From Adiantum capillus-veneris (taxonomy: Eukaryota; Streptophyta; Polypodiopsida; Polypodiales; Pteridaceae), in contig CM043954.1 of NCBI GenBank assembly GCA_014529385.2, positions 94,259,247 through 94,323,246 on the forward strand: a stretch of 64,000 bases of DNA. Reading direction: 5' to 3'. The translations under genes were made by a program, and so were the position numbers. Of the stretch, positions 1 through 10,669 are shown one piece after another (the first letter of the stretch is position 1; each line of letters starts with the position of its first letter). The notes beneath the pieces were generated by a model. The model ran no database searches. It saw nothing but the letters and a program-made list of their open reading frames with translations, and was not told where the DNA came from.

Positions 1-250
1 AAGGGATAGCTCCTTTCACACTTCTTATGACTCAGTAATTGTAAAGCCGTAGGCAAGTCTAAGAAGACTCCATTATTAAGACCAAAGCTCCCGAGATGTG
101 CACCATACCACACATAGTGGGCTCAGCAAAATCGATAATAGATCCCAGTCCCACTTACCCTGATATAATTAACAAAATCAACCATTAATAGGCTACTTAA
201 GGACCTCTCTTCTTAAGCAAGAAAAGAGAAACCAAATGCTCTGATACCAA
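1..250 (-). mobile_element. Ty3/gypsy 5' leader with tRNA-Met primer site (partial)
   Basis: Read on the minus strand, this segment starts with a primer binding site complementary to initiator tRNA-Met (GCTCTGATACCAA on the plus strand at 238-250). It then runs into the untranslated leader of a gypsy element. The same leader, in the opposite orientation, follows the 5' LTR of the right-hand element (about 51266-51510), including the stretch about small groups 'cctacggctttac' and 'ctcgggagctttgg'. The gag of this copy lies outside the window. Confidence 0.85.
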
Positions 251-1012
251 TGTAATGTTAATGGCCTGTGAACTTTGAGAATAGAGAAATTAAGAGAATT
301 AAGGTGAGCATTTTTGTGAGATCACTTTGAGAACATGGAGGGTGAACTTAATTGATGGTAGAAACATAAACATAGTACTTAATTAACTTGGCATGAACAA
401 TACTTTTGCAAGAGAGAGAGTATTAGAGAACATGACAATAGTTGAGGACCGGATTACTTGGAGCCAGTCCCCCCTCCAAAAGGTGTTTGTATTATAGATT
501 CTCCCATCAACTGAGACTTTGTTACAATACAATCTTTGTTTTCCTTGTGACCTTGACCTTGGTGATGCTATGAAGATGGAAAGCTTCATGCATCACGAGC
601 TTAACATAAACTTTGCAAAAAGCATTAACTATCCCAGGCCTCAGTCCCAAGGCCTCAAACACCTTTGAAGGTGGAGAGAGCTAGCAGGGAATGAGGGTAG
701 GGAAGAGGAAGAAGAAACATTTCATAGGAGAAAGAAATAGTTCCTCACTTATCATCACTCTTCTTGCATAGCATAGTATAATAGCATAGTAATAAAGATG
801 AAGAAGATGTCAAGCTTAAGCATTAAAGCATGGCTCTTGGTTGGATTTTCATTCCATAGCCAAGAGTGTTGGTGTAAGCTCTCCACTTCTCAACAAACTT
901 GGAGAAGGAGATGGAGCTCTTACATTTTGCACTCCACACAATGAGAGAATGTGTGTGTGTGTGTGTGGGGGGGGGGGGGGAGAGTATATCCCTCCTCTCA
1001 TGCTTGGTCCAC

Positions 1013-1071
<59 letters not shown>

Positions 1072-1745
1072 GTATTATTTTATTATTTCATTTGGACATG
1101 TGTCCTCTTTTTCCTCTTTAAGAGAAATAACTTAATTATCTATTTTTATGTATCTAAATTCTCATTGGACCCCTTTAAAACCTATCCAATAGCATTCAAA
1201 CACATCATGAGGGCCACATGTGGAGGATCATTTGAACATGTTTCTTTTGTGCTTATTAAGTCGTTTGGTTGAATGGAATACTTCAAGGACTTAATCAATC
1301 AAGCATGGCATCTTCATGTCTCTTGAGAGTTATATTTGAATTGAATACTTCATGAACTTAATCATTTAAGCATGTGAAAAACACCACAAGCTTTTGGGTA
1401 AAGTTCTCACTAAAACTTAGCAAGCCAACAAGCACCTCATGCTTGGGTTGGATTTCCACCTCAAGGTCAACCCTAGCTTGTCTAAGGTCAAAGGACTTTT
1501 GAACACTAACTTTTGGAGGTCTTTAATGAAGCTAACCCTACGGGCTTTAAGCTCCATTAGGTAGTATTGCTCTTTGACAGACCATCTTTCATTTGGACCC
1601 CTTTAACATTGGCCCCGTGTTGAGATAGATCCGTAAGCACATGTCTATATATTCTAACCCTTGTTCTCGTTTATTATCCCACATTAAATGATCATTTTAA
1701 TATGAGAAAATCATTTGGGTTGGTTAGATATTACATTTTACGACA
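251..1745 (-). repeat. Ty3/gypsy long terminal repeat, minus strand
   Basis: This LTR of about 1.5 kb starts TGTCGTAAAA at 1745 (minus strand) and ends in ..TACA at 251. It is a diverged relative of the LTR at 49662-51264. It holds a (GT)n-G13 tract (about 952-980) and a (CT)n tract (about 1016-1068) that the right-hand copies lack. It has the 3' end of pol and a polypurine tract on one side (1746 upward) and a primer site plus leader on the other (250 downward). It is therefore shared by two internal regions rather than terminating one element. Confidence 0.88.
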
Positions 1746-2265
1746 TTACCTCTCTCTTGAAATCATAGTCATCCTCAACTATGAGGTAAAAGAGATAAAT
1801 CCATAGTCATTAGTCAATTTGTCTAAGCGGGTAGAGGATCTTTTTTTACCCTACGATATCATTCCAAGATGGATGACTAATCCATTTGGTGCCTGGGAGA
1901 CATATCTGTTGCAAGCATGTCTGCTCTTTAGTCCATTTCAACCTCCCAAGTAGAGTGACAAATTCTACATGGTGTTTGAGAGACGTCGTCATCACAAACA
2001 CGATTCTTAGTATGCATACTACTTAAATTTTGTGCACAATAAAGAGAGAATTAGTCTTATAAGACAAAAACATCGATCATTTAAAAGAAACATGTACATT
2101 TTCTTACTCTAATGTAGCATTGTAAGCGTTCACAAGGTTCATACTATCCTTAAGTTGGATTCCTTGCATCCATCGAGCATCTTCAAAAGGATAATTTTTG
2201 AACTTAATAAGATATAGTTGGATAATCTTACCATGTTGTAGTACCTTGTCTTCCAAGTAAACTTC
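1746..2265 (-). pseudogene. 3' end of Ty3/gypsy pol (chromodomain) and 3' UTR
   Basis: On the minus strand, about 2265-2104 encodes the last part of a chromovirus integrase. The chromodomain-like stretch reads 'EDKVLQHGKIIQLYLIKFKN' and continues to 'NAYNATLE' and a stop. It closely matches the end of the right-hand element's pol at about 62335-62493. From 2103 to 1746 lies the 3' untranslated region, with the purine-rich stretch next to the LTR. Everything upstream of the chromodomain (RT, RNase H, integrase core) is missing and replaced by unrelated endonuclease-like sequence. This is a truncated, inactive remnant. In chromoviruses the chromodomain directs integration to particular chromatin. 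Confidence 0.85.
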
Positions 2266-3240
2266 CTTGTCTTTGCTTGCATCCAACCTTAGCAAGTGTT
2301 TTCGGGCTTGACTACATTTCATGTCAAACCATTTCTTCTTGGTGCTACCCTTTTTAGACCTTTTGCAAGACATGTGTTTCACCGAAAAGCATTCCCTTGC
2401 ACAAGAGCAAATTACTTCTTTGAAAACTTTCCACTTGCATTCTAATGTTGGGCTCCCTTCATACTCTGTCATGCTTAACATTTGGTCCACCATATCAACA
2501 TATATAGGTGCTTTTTTGAAGTCTAGATGTAGGTACAAATGATTCACATCATGATTGGAGGCTACATGCTCGGGTCTTTTACCACACTTGAGATCAATAC
2601 ATAGCATCCTATGATCCGATTCGGGATTCCATTCACCAACTGTAAAGCTTTGTATTCATTCTAGAGTGGCTTTCCAAAACAACATATAGTCAATCACACT
2701 ATCACCATTGTGCTTTCTACATGTAAAGTCATTGGTGCCTTGCCATAAAGATACACCATTTACAATGAGCATTCGGGTACTATTGCACATATGTAGAAGT
2801 GACTTTCCATAGTGATCCAATTCTTTTGCATCATTACAACTTTGATTATACATGTATGAGTCATCCATTCTTCTTGAGACATGCGGCATGTCGACTTGTT
2901 GTGTGTTGTGTTCTAACATATTTGTGCGAGCATTCATGTCTCCAAAGATAATGACTTCACCATGGTCCTTGTAATGAGCAATGTCTTCCTCTAGTTCAAC
3001 AAAGGGTTGATCTCTATCCATCTAAGCGAGCATAAAAGTTGGAGTCATAGTGAGGAATGTAGCAACCAACCACAAACATGACTTGACCATTTGGTGGGCT
3101 GATTTTCAGCCATAAGTAGTGTTTATTCTTATCTTCTTTGACAATGGAAACATCTTTCAAACCCTTTTTGATCATACATACTACACCTCCTTGGCCTCTA
3201 CGTTGCTTTGTATTTTTGGTCCACATCAAAGAATGCACAT
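2266..3240 (-). pseudogene. LINE-like apurinic/DNase I-type endonuclease fragment, broken
   Basis: Three minus-strand pieces line up in the order of an exonuclease-endonuclease-phosphatase fold. 3238-3014 has 'RGQGGVVCMIKKGL', 'HYLWLKIS' and 'VGCYIPHYDSNFYA'. 3021-2656 has 'GEVIIFGDMNAR' (the GDxN motif) and 'DSVIDYML'. The last piece holds 'NPESDHRML' (the SDH catalytic His motif). A frameshift near 3015 and a TGA near 2636 break the reading frame. These are the hallmarks of the endonuclease of non-LTR retrotransposons; no LINE reverse transcriptase follows. Downstream the frame continues into the gypsy chromodomain at about 2265, giving a chimeric reading frame (2607-2104). It could also be a captured host endonuclease, but 'IDYML' plus 'SDHR' favours LINE origin. 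Confidence 0.72.
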
Positions 3241-3259
3241 CATATTTGTCAAATCCAAG

Positions 3260-3263
<4 letters not shown>

Positions 3264-3313
<50 letters not shown>

Positions 3314-3316
3314 GAG
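3264..3316. repeat. (GA)n microsatellite
   Basis: Nearly pure GA dinucleotide run with one GGG interruption, immediately beyond the N-terminal end of the endonuclease-like fragment. Confidence 0.97.
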
Positions 3317-3431
3317 TTTGTGTGCAGTAACAGTGCGTGGGATTGAACCATCTTGAGAAGCATCAACGATCGTTTGTGGACATTGATTTTCACTAGGGTG
3401 TGTGTTTGTCAGCGTGCAATCAAGGGCGTGT

Positions 3432-3775
3432 TGATGAGAATGGGATCGTGCTAGCTAGGGTGGATGAAATACAAACACGGTGCACACAAGTGAGTGTGTG
3501 TAATCTAGATTATCACTCAAGTGAAATAGGTTCCAAGATCAATTAACTTGGACTCATAAACACAATTTTGATTAGTTTTTAGCCCATCACAATCTCACCA
3601 TAAACAAGAGAGATGTAATGCAAAATGGAATGGGTTTTTCTATTTGTGAAATTAGCTTTAAGTAGCTCTATAGTCTTGCACCACTACATGTGGGATAATT
3701 CCAGCTTTTCTCTCCTTGAATCATACTCTAGTGACTTTAGGAAAAAACTCACACATTAAAATCCTTCCCTTGAGG
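3432..3775 (-). repeat. Putative 3' LTR remnant of the copia-type element
   Basis: Aligns by eye with 6585-6925, including the shared 'gagagatgtaatgcaaaatg' and 'tctccttga.tcatactcta' stretches. It is truncated relative to the other copy, and the sequence from about 3775 to 3950 does not match it. Confidence 0.65.
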
Positions 3776-3952
3776 TTTGGACTAGGACAATACATTGAAG
3801 ATTCTTATATCCACTAAGGATGACACAGTATCCACACAAGATACCAATACATATCCACAAAGGATGACAAAAAATTCCTCGCCTTGAGTAGAGGCTACAA
3901 TATTCACAGTATGTTGTCACAGTAGGTTGTTCTCGCCTTAGTCTTTGTTTTC

Positions 3953-4800
3953 CTATTTGTCCTCCACTACATGAGTTTCTTCTCTTGCAGGTTTCTTGCC
4001 TTTGTAGTTTATGATGTTATTGTTGTCACTGCTACTTTCTCCACTATTATTGCCTCCACTTGAGTAGCATCCAGAAGGAGAATGCACCTTCTTACCACAT
4101 TTGTTGCAAGACTTGTTGGTGTAGAAATCCTTTTCTACATGTCCCATTCTCCCACAATCATAGCACTTCTTTACACTTGATGATGAGGATGCGACAAAAG
4201 CTCCTCCTAATGAACTAACATTCCTCCCTTGCTTCTCCTCCTTGAAAATGAAAGAATTGATTACATCTTTAAAATCTGGTGTTGGATCCTTCTCCTCAAT
4301 GATGGATATTTATTGGTCAAAGCTAGGTGGCAAGGTTGCTAAAAAAACTACAATTTTGTCCTCCTATGGTACTGCACTGTTTACATAAGCTAGTTGTGTG
4401 GTCACGATTTTAAGGCGATTGACCAAGCTTGCAATATCTTTTTTATGCTCCATTTTTAATTTGTATAGATCTCTCTTTAAGCTCAATTGGCTCTTCTTTT
4501 TCCTATCTCCAAATTTTTTTTGTAGTGCTTCCCATATGTAGCTGGTGAGGTTTACTATCATCAGTAAAGTGTACATAATTGTCATGTACTAAAGTGATTA
4601 TGATTTCTAATTCCTGCTCATCCTTGGCTTGATTTTGTGCGCTCATAGCTCATGTCTATATGTATGTCCCATAATGGATGATCGATGATCGTTGGCTTGA
4701 CTACTCCCCAGAACTTTTTTTTCATCCAGTAGCCTTTCAACTTGGTTTGCCAAGTGTGAAAGCCCTCCCCGTTAAATTTCCTAAGCCCTTTCTCTTCCAT
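3953..4800 (-). pseudogene. Copia-type gag, degenerate
   Basis: Minus-strand pieces at 4800-4618 ('LRKFNGEGFHTWQTKLKGYW', the N-terminal copia gag signature), 4585-4364 ('WEALQKKFGDRKKKSQLSLK', the UBN2-type gag core) and 4240-3953 (zinc-finger region) lie in order. Two CCHC knuckles are visible. The first, 'CYDCGRMGHVEKDF', has Phe where the last Cys should be. The second, 'CNKCGKKVHSPSGC', is intact. A stop or frame break separates each piece. Gag would form the virus-like particle and bind RNA. The gene is dead, and nothing of pol follows before the 3' LTR remnant. Confidence 0.8.
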
Positions 4801-4939
4801 TACGCTAATCTAGGGGTCTTATCTTAGGAGACTCTCCTATCCAATGTCTACCTATTTACACGAGTACAAATAACCCTTATGAGATTATAGAAAATTTTAT
4901 CTACAAGTTATTGTGCTTGGCTGCAATATTTTGAAGTTT

Positions 4940-5485
<546 letters not shown>

Positions 5486-6283
5486 TGAAAATCCTTTTGA
5501 ATCCCTCTTTAAGGGAGATAGAGTAGGTCTTTTAGAATCTTGATGATTTGCCTTGGGGCTCGGCTTTGAATGGATTTGGAGCTCTTTCAAAGTGCTTTGC
5601 TGCAGCTTGATTGGACCAGACCCTTAAAGGGTCTCGGATGCTTTAAGCCTTGGGGCCTACTCATGGGACTGGCTACTTAACAGGGGCTCTTAAGGCCTTG
5701 GGAAATCATCCCATGGGAAGATGCCCCTTAAAAGGACTTTGGTGGTGAAGCTGAAGCTCGGTGTGAGCTTACGGGAAGGTCGCTTGCGGAGCCGAAAAGG
5801 CTAAAGAGCCTTTTGGAGAGGCGAGGCGAGGTCCGAATTGCCTTAGGCGATCATGTGTGAATCCCTGCTTGCAAACCTAATCACTTCCAGAAGATGAAAT
5901 TTACCACCCACTTGAGATCCACCCCCATGAGCCCACCATGGGAACTCGACCCCACAACCCTCAAGATCAAAGCTCTATATTTGGTGAGCTAGCCAAGGGG
6001 CCTTATGACTTTGCTTGTGAAGGGCTCCGAAAATAGAAAATAAGCTTACTCTAGCAGAGAGTATTCATGCGCACACCACTCCACACACCTTTTATTGGGG
6101 GGATAATTAGGGTCTAATGTCCTCCAAAATTAAGTGATCAAGCAATCAATTAAGGGTTGAAAATAAAGGGTTTTGATAGCTTAATAAGATGGTCAAACAA
6201 GGTGCAATTGAAGCATGAAAGAGTTCTATGGAATGGCTTGAATGAACACTTTGCACACACATAAATTGCAGAAGAAGTTGAAT

Positions 6284-6365
6284 AATACAACGAGAGTAAT
6301 GCTAATGCAACATAGGTTGAAAGTAATACAACGAGAGTAATGCTAATGCAACATAGGTTGAAAGT
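6284..6365. repeat. 41-bp tandem duplication
   Basis: A 41-bp unit beginning 'aatacaacgagagtaatgct' occurs twice head to tail (6284-6324 and 6325-6365) without a mismatch. It lies in the leader of the copia-type remnant. Confidence 0.95.
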
Positions 6366-6560
6366 GGACACAAAGGATGTGCTCTTATTGAAAAATTGCA
6401 CACATGATCAATGCTAAATGCAAGTTTCCCTCACCTATTCACCAAAGGGTAGTGGAGCATGCTCGTGCCCAAGTGGTGATTAATGGTTGGGGTTATTAAG
6501 TAAATGTAAATAGGGATTGGGAATCTAACACACAAAAGTGTAACAACAAACCTAGCTAGC

Positions 6561-6582
6561 ATAACCTGGAGCTCTGATACCA
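6561..6582 (-). other. Primer binding site, tRNA-iMet type
   Basis: On the minus strand this reads TGGTATCAGAGCTCCAGGTT, complementary to the 3' end of initiator tRNA-Met apart from about two extra bases in the middle. It sits two bases inside the LTR end at 6585, the position expected for priming of minus-strand DNA. Confidence 0.85.
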
Positions 6583-6584
6583 CT

Positions 6585-7190
6585 TGATGAGCATGGGATC
6601 GTGCTAGCTAGGGTGGATTAAATACAAACATGGTGCACACAAGTGAGTGTGTGTAGGCTAGATTATCACTCAAGAAAATTAGCTTCCAAGATCAATTAAC
6701 TTGGACTCATAAACATGATCTTGAGTAGTTGATAACACATCACAAGCTCACCATAAACAAGAGAGATGTAATGCAAAATGGAATGGGTTTGTTTATTCAT
6801 GAAATGAGCTTTAAGTATCTCTTGGAAACCTTGCACCACTACATGTGGGATAATTCCACCTTTTCTCTCCTTGACTCATACTCTAGTGACTCTAGGACAA
6901 AGCTCACACCTTACACGTGTTCCTTGAGAAGTGTGTCATTTTGAGTGTGATTTTTTAGTGGATTGGGGTGCTATGAGTGCCACTACCTATAGAGATGCAA
7001 TTTTGTGTGTTTTTGGGTGTGTTCTCCTTCCCTCTTTCCAACATATGGAAACCTAAGAATTGTCAAGTCTTTGAGAACACCCTAGAAATAGCTAGTTCAC
7101 AAAGATTATACAAGAAAGTAGGGAAGTGATTATCACCACTAGGAAATAGAAGAACTCTGAAGAGTGGAATAGGGGAATTGGTTCCACAAT
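6585..7190 (-). repeat. Putative 5' LTR of the copia-type element
   Basis: Begins with TGATGAGC next to the primer site. The first 340 bp match the remnant at 3432. The far limit is uncertain; a candidate ..CA terminus lies near 7188 but has no second copy to confirm it. Confidence 0.6.
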
Positions 7191-8210
7191 GTGACTGACT
7201 TGCATGTTTGATTTTATGGGTTCTTGCTCATGTCAAGGGTTCAACCAGTCTTTGCTTTGGTGTCATTTTGATTGTTCTGGGGTGTCTCCCTTCTAAGCCG
7301 ATGTATCGCCAATGTATCTATGGTATCTAGGAGATGCCAGGGTTTGATAAGAGCATGGCTTGGATTTGTAATTTTTCTTGGTTATGCTAATATAATATAC
7401 TCACCATTGTGAGTATATTATATTAGTAAGTTTTCTTGGTTATGCTAATATATTATACTCACCATTGTGAGTTATGTCCCAAAAAAGGAAAGTTTTTTTC
7501 TTAAAAAATATGCAAGTTAGATTTATGTTATCACAAAAAGCTCAAAATATGGTAGATCTAGAGTGCTCTTGCACGACACTAAACAATAGAGTTTTTTTCA
7601 CAATAAATTTTAAAAGATGCATTCACACAGAGTTTACAAGGGGTAGTACCGTCATAATTCTTGCATCCATTTCATGACATGGTGTGCTCATGGTGATGAC
7701 CTACCACATAAACAATAATTGTTAAGGTGTCCCCATGTTAGAAAAGAGCTCTTGGTGCTTGGAAAGATTTTGTATTGCCCTAGTAGGGCTACCCCCATGT
7801 TAGCATGGTAGTTCTTTATGTAGTGGGATCTTGGGGAAAGTTTTGTGTTGCCTTGCAGGAGTCACGTTATACTTGGAAGCTTGAGCCTTTGTCAAGACAC
7901 CACTGAGCCAACTTCATAAGAGCTCACCTTGTGCCATGCATTTCTTTAAGAGACTTGCTAAAAAAAGATATGTATGAGTTCAAAATTTGCAATTTGTACA
8001 ATAGATATGATCTCTGATATATGTTGTACTATTTTGTGAGTATTTATATCCAACTTGAACTAAAAGATTTGGAAATATACATTATGTTGATATTATAACC
8101 TCGGATTTGAAGCACCAATGATATATTGTGAAGAAGATTGATATAGACAAAGTCATGTATAAGCTCTACCATGTCAGAGATTAGAAGTTTAGGCCAGCTC
8201 TGAGAAGAGA
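7191..8210. other. Non-coding stretch, no recognised gene
   Basis: AT-rich sequence with no supported reading frame. The only structured part is the inverted repeat at 7387-7426 and its partial copy at about 7433-7473. Confidence 0.6.
7387..7426. repeat. Perfect inverted repeat (18-bp arms, 4-nt loop)
   Basis: Arms 7387-7404 and 7409-7426 are exact reverse complements ('ctaatataatatactcac' and its complement) around a CATT loop. The left arm with its upstream flank 'ttcttggttatg' is repeated about 47 bp further on, without a complete right arm. Confidence 0.95.
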
Positions 8211-8213
8211 AGT

Positions 8214-8216
<3 letters not shown>

Positions 8217-8255
<39 letters not shown>

Positions 8256-8440
8256 GCACACACACACAGGGGGAGGGGGGAGAGACAGATGTTCACACAC
8301 ACACACACACACACAAAGGGGGGAGGGGGGAGAGAGAGAGTTGTGCACGCGTGCGCGTGCACACACACACACACACACACAAAGGGGGGAGGGGGGAGAG
8401 AGAGAGTTGTGCACGCGTGCGCGTGCACACACACACACAT
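8217..8440. repeat. Compound microsatellite with a 66-bp tandem duplication
   Basis: (GA)n at 8217-8253, (CA)n tracts, G-rich runs and a 66-bp unit repeated at 8315-8380 and 8381-8440. Each unit contains AAAGGGGGGAGGGGGG, a short GA run and a long alternating purine-pyrimidine tract built on 'tgtgcacgcgtgcgcgtgca' continuing into (CA)n. All predicted peptides here are low-complexity artefacts. Confidence 0.95.
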
Positions 8441-9257
8441 AGGAGATTTTGGGGGAAAAAAGGTTCAAAAATTAAATTTGACATTTTAAAAGAAAAAATA
8501 TATATATAGAGTGTGTAGATGTAGGAAAAACAACTTAAAACGTCTTTTTTCATATATATATATATTAAGACTTGGGAGGAAGTTTTTAGCTAAATATAAG
8601 ATTTGGGTCCAAATGATTTTGTTAAAAACAAATCATGTTTTGGCTCTTGGTTATGCATGGAAAAAGAAAAAGTGCAGATGTTGACTATGGGGAGTTAATG
8701 CCATCCCACCTTTTCCCCCATCACTCTTAAAAAGGTAGAGAGAGAAATTGACTTAATAGCTCCACCCCCTACTTGGGCCTAAAGAAATGCTAGAGAAACC
8801 TATGAAAAAGTAGCCTGATAAATGCACTTGTTGCCTTAACCATATAGAGTATCAAACTTTATCCGTTAAAATTAGGCTTTCTTACATGGCTCATACAAAG
8901 TCCATATTTTTCATAATGCAATGGTAAAATAGAAAGCTATGCTTCATTCTTCCACAAGTGGGTGCTGCCATTGGGGTTTTGACTGATTATTGCTCCTCCA
9001 ATGTACGCTAGGCCAAGGATTAGAGGTCAGAGGAGTGTTTTGGTTTAAGGTGGTCATTAGAGACAACATGGAGTCAATCTCCAAAGGTTTCCATTTTTAC
9101 CATTTCTTACGTATTTTTGGGCAAATCCAAAGGGAAAATTCAAAGGGCAAATCCTGCTCATGCCCTCTTAATTTTTCCCTCTCTTCCTCTTGGATGACCA
9201 CAATAGAGTGATGACTTGAGAAACCGTCCTTTGATAGACATAGCAAGGTTGGATCCA

Positions 9258-9261
<4 letters not shown>
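8441..9261. other. Non-coding stretch, no recognised gene
   Basis: AT-rich DNA with short (TA)n tracts near 8500 and 8555. I see no supported gene or transposon feature. Confidence 0.55.

Positions 9262-9342
<81 letters not shown>
9262..9342. repeat. (CT)n microsatellite
   Basis: About 40 uninterrupted CT repeats, just upstream of the outer LTR retrotransposon. Confidence 0.98.
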
Positions 9343-9344
<2 letters not shown>

Positions 9345-9393
9345 GTCTTAGTTGTTGTATGTAAAAAGTATATTTGGATATATTATTTTAAAA

Positions 9394-10314
9394 TGTCCCC
9401 CGAGATTGTATCGAATGGGCGTCCACCTGGCTGGATGCATAGCCGAACACCACATTTATAGTCAATTATTTGGTCGAGCTAGTGTAGTGATACTCTGTGT
9501 AAATCCTAATTCCAAAGTAGCAAATTCCCTGAGTTGTAATGCTCTCATGACAATTGTAAAAATCCATGTGAACTGGCCACTGGCCATTTAGAAAGCCCTA
9601 GGTATAAAGGCCAATAACTCTAATGTGAACGGAGGATTATCTTTAGAGAAGAAAAAATCTTTGATGTAAGTACGCTCAAGCTACGAAGCTGCTCCAACTT
9701 GTAATCAACTTTACTAATGATTGGGTAATCCATTTTTTATTCCAAAACTTGCATTGTGTTCCTCTCTCTTTGCTCTTTCATTTAAGTGTAAGTATTGTCA
9801 GTTTTGTGGTGGTTTGCGACTACACATCTGTGAGCCTTGATTGCAAATTTGAGTGTTTAAATTACTATTTTTAATCATTTGGACCATAGGAGGGTGTTCC
9901 TAGACTATAGGGCGACCTTTCTGGATAGTTCTGTTGCAATTTTCAAGACCTTTTCCATGATGGATCGTGATGTTGGTACCTTGTTGGATTGCAACCAGAC
10001 ATGATAGGATAGTGCCCTTAGGTGTCTTAGACCTCCTCCTAAAGTTTCATTTCATTACGTGTCCGTTCGAGTGCCAAAATGGTGTGATGACTTAGATCTG
10101 TGAGAAAGACATAGGCAGATTTCCCTAATCATTGGGTGTTGGTTTTCTTGTTGAGTTAGTGTGTTTGCTTGTTAAGGTTCACTTCTTGAGATCGACGATC
10201 TCAAAGAGTCTCCGTGCCCCATCCGAGTCACTTCCCTGAGTATTGACATTATGTTAGTACCAAAAATCTATATTGCAGACGTCCGTTGTGGTGACCCGCT
10301 AACATTGGTGCTGC
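9394..10314 (+). repeat. 5' LTR of the outer element
   Basis: Parallels 29888-30818 over its length (for example 'agtgtagtgatactctgtgt' and 'agctacgaagctgctccaac'), with many substitutions. It ends ..CGCTAACA at 10314, directly before the primer site. The left limit (TGTCCCCC at 9394) is approximate because the first 20 or so bases have diverged. 'ggtataaagg' near 9600 is a plausible TATA-like box. Confidence 0.85.
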
Positions 10315-10315
10315 T

Positions 10316-10333
10316 GTCAGGAATATGATCCTT
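10316..10333 (+). other. Primer binding site, tRNA-Asp type
   Basis: TGGTGCTGCTGTCAGGAA starts two bases after the LTR end. It matches 12 of 18 positions of the tRNA-Asp complementary site used by Athila/Tat-type plant elements (TGGCGCCGTTGCCGGGGA). All six differences are transitions, as expected for an old copy. Confidence 0.65.
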
Positions 10334-10669
10334 AGATGGTGAGTGACCTAGTGCGTATTTAGAGAGTTATTTTTTTAAGATTGGTCTCTCCATTCCATTT
10401 ACACCTTAGCAGTGAAGCAGCTAGACATGGGGTTTAGTGCTTGGTAGAGTCTAGAAGTCGAGGACTTGCTATCTAGATCTATTCTTGAGAAGTAAAGAGG
10501 GTTGTGAGTGAGATAGCCAAAAGCATTTCATTCTTTGATTTCCTCTATGCTTTGAGAGTGTAGTTCCATTTTTTGTTTCGACTTTATTTTGTACCGTTCA
10601 ATTTGTTTTTGTTTCATATTTCATTTCAGTACTTAGGAGTAGGCTAAGTAGAAATTACCACTATCAAAT

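Noticed and set aside
8181-8553. Cys-Val and Arg-Glu rich ORFs
   Set aside because: Microsatellite translation artefacts, open in several frames at once.
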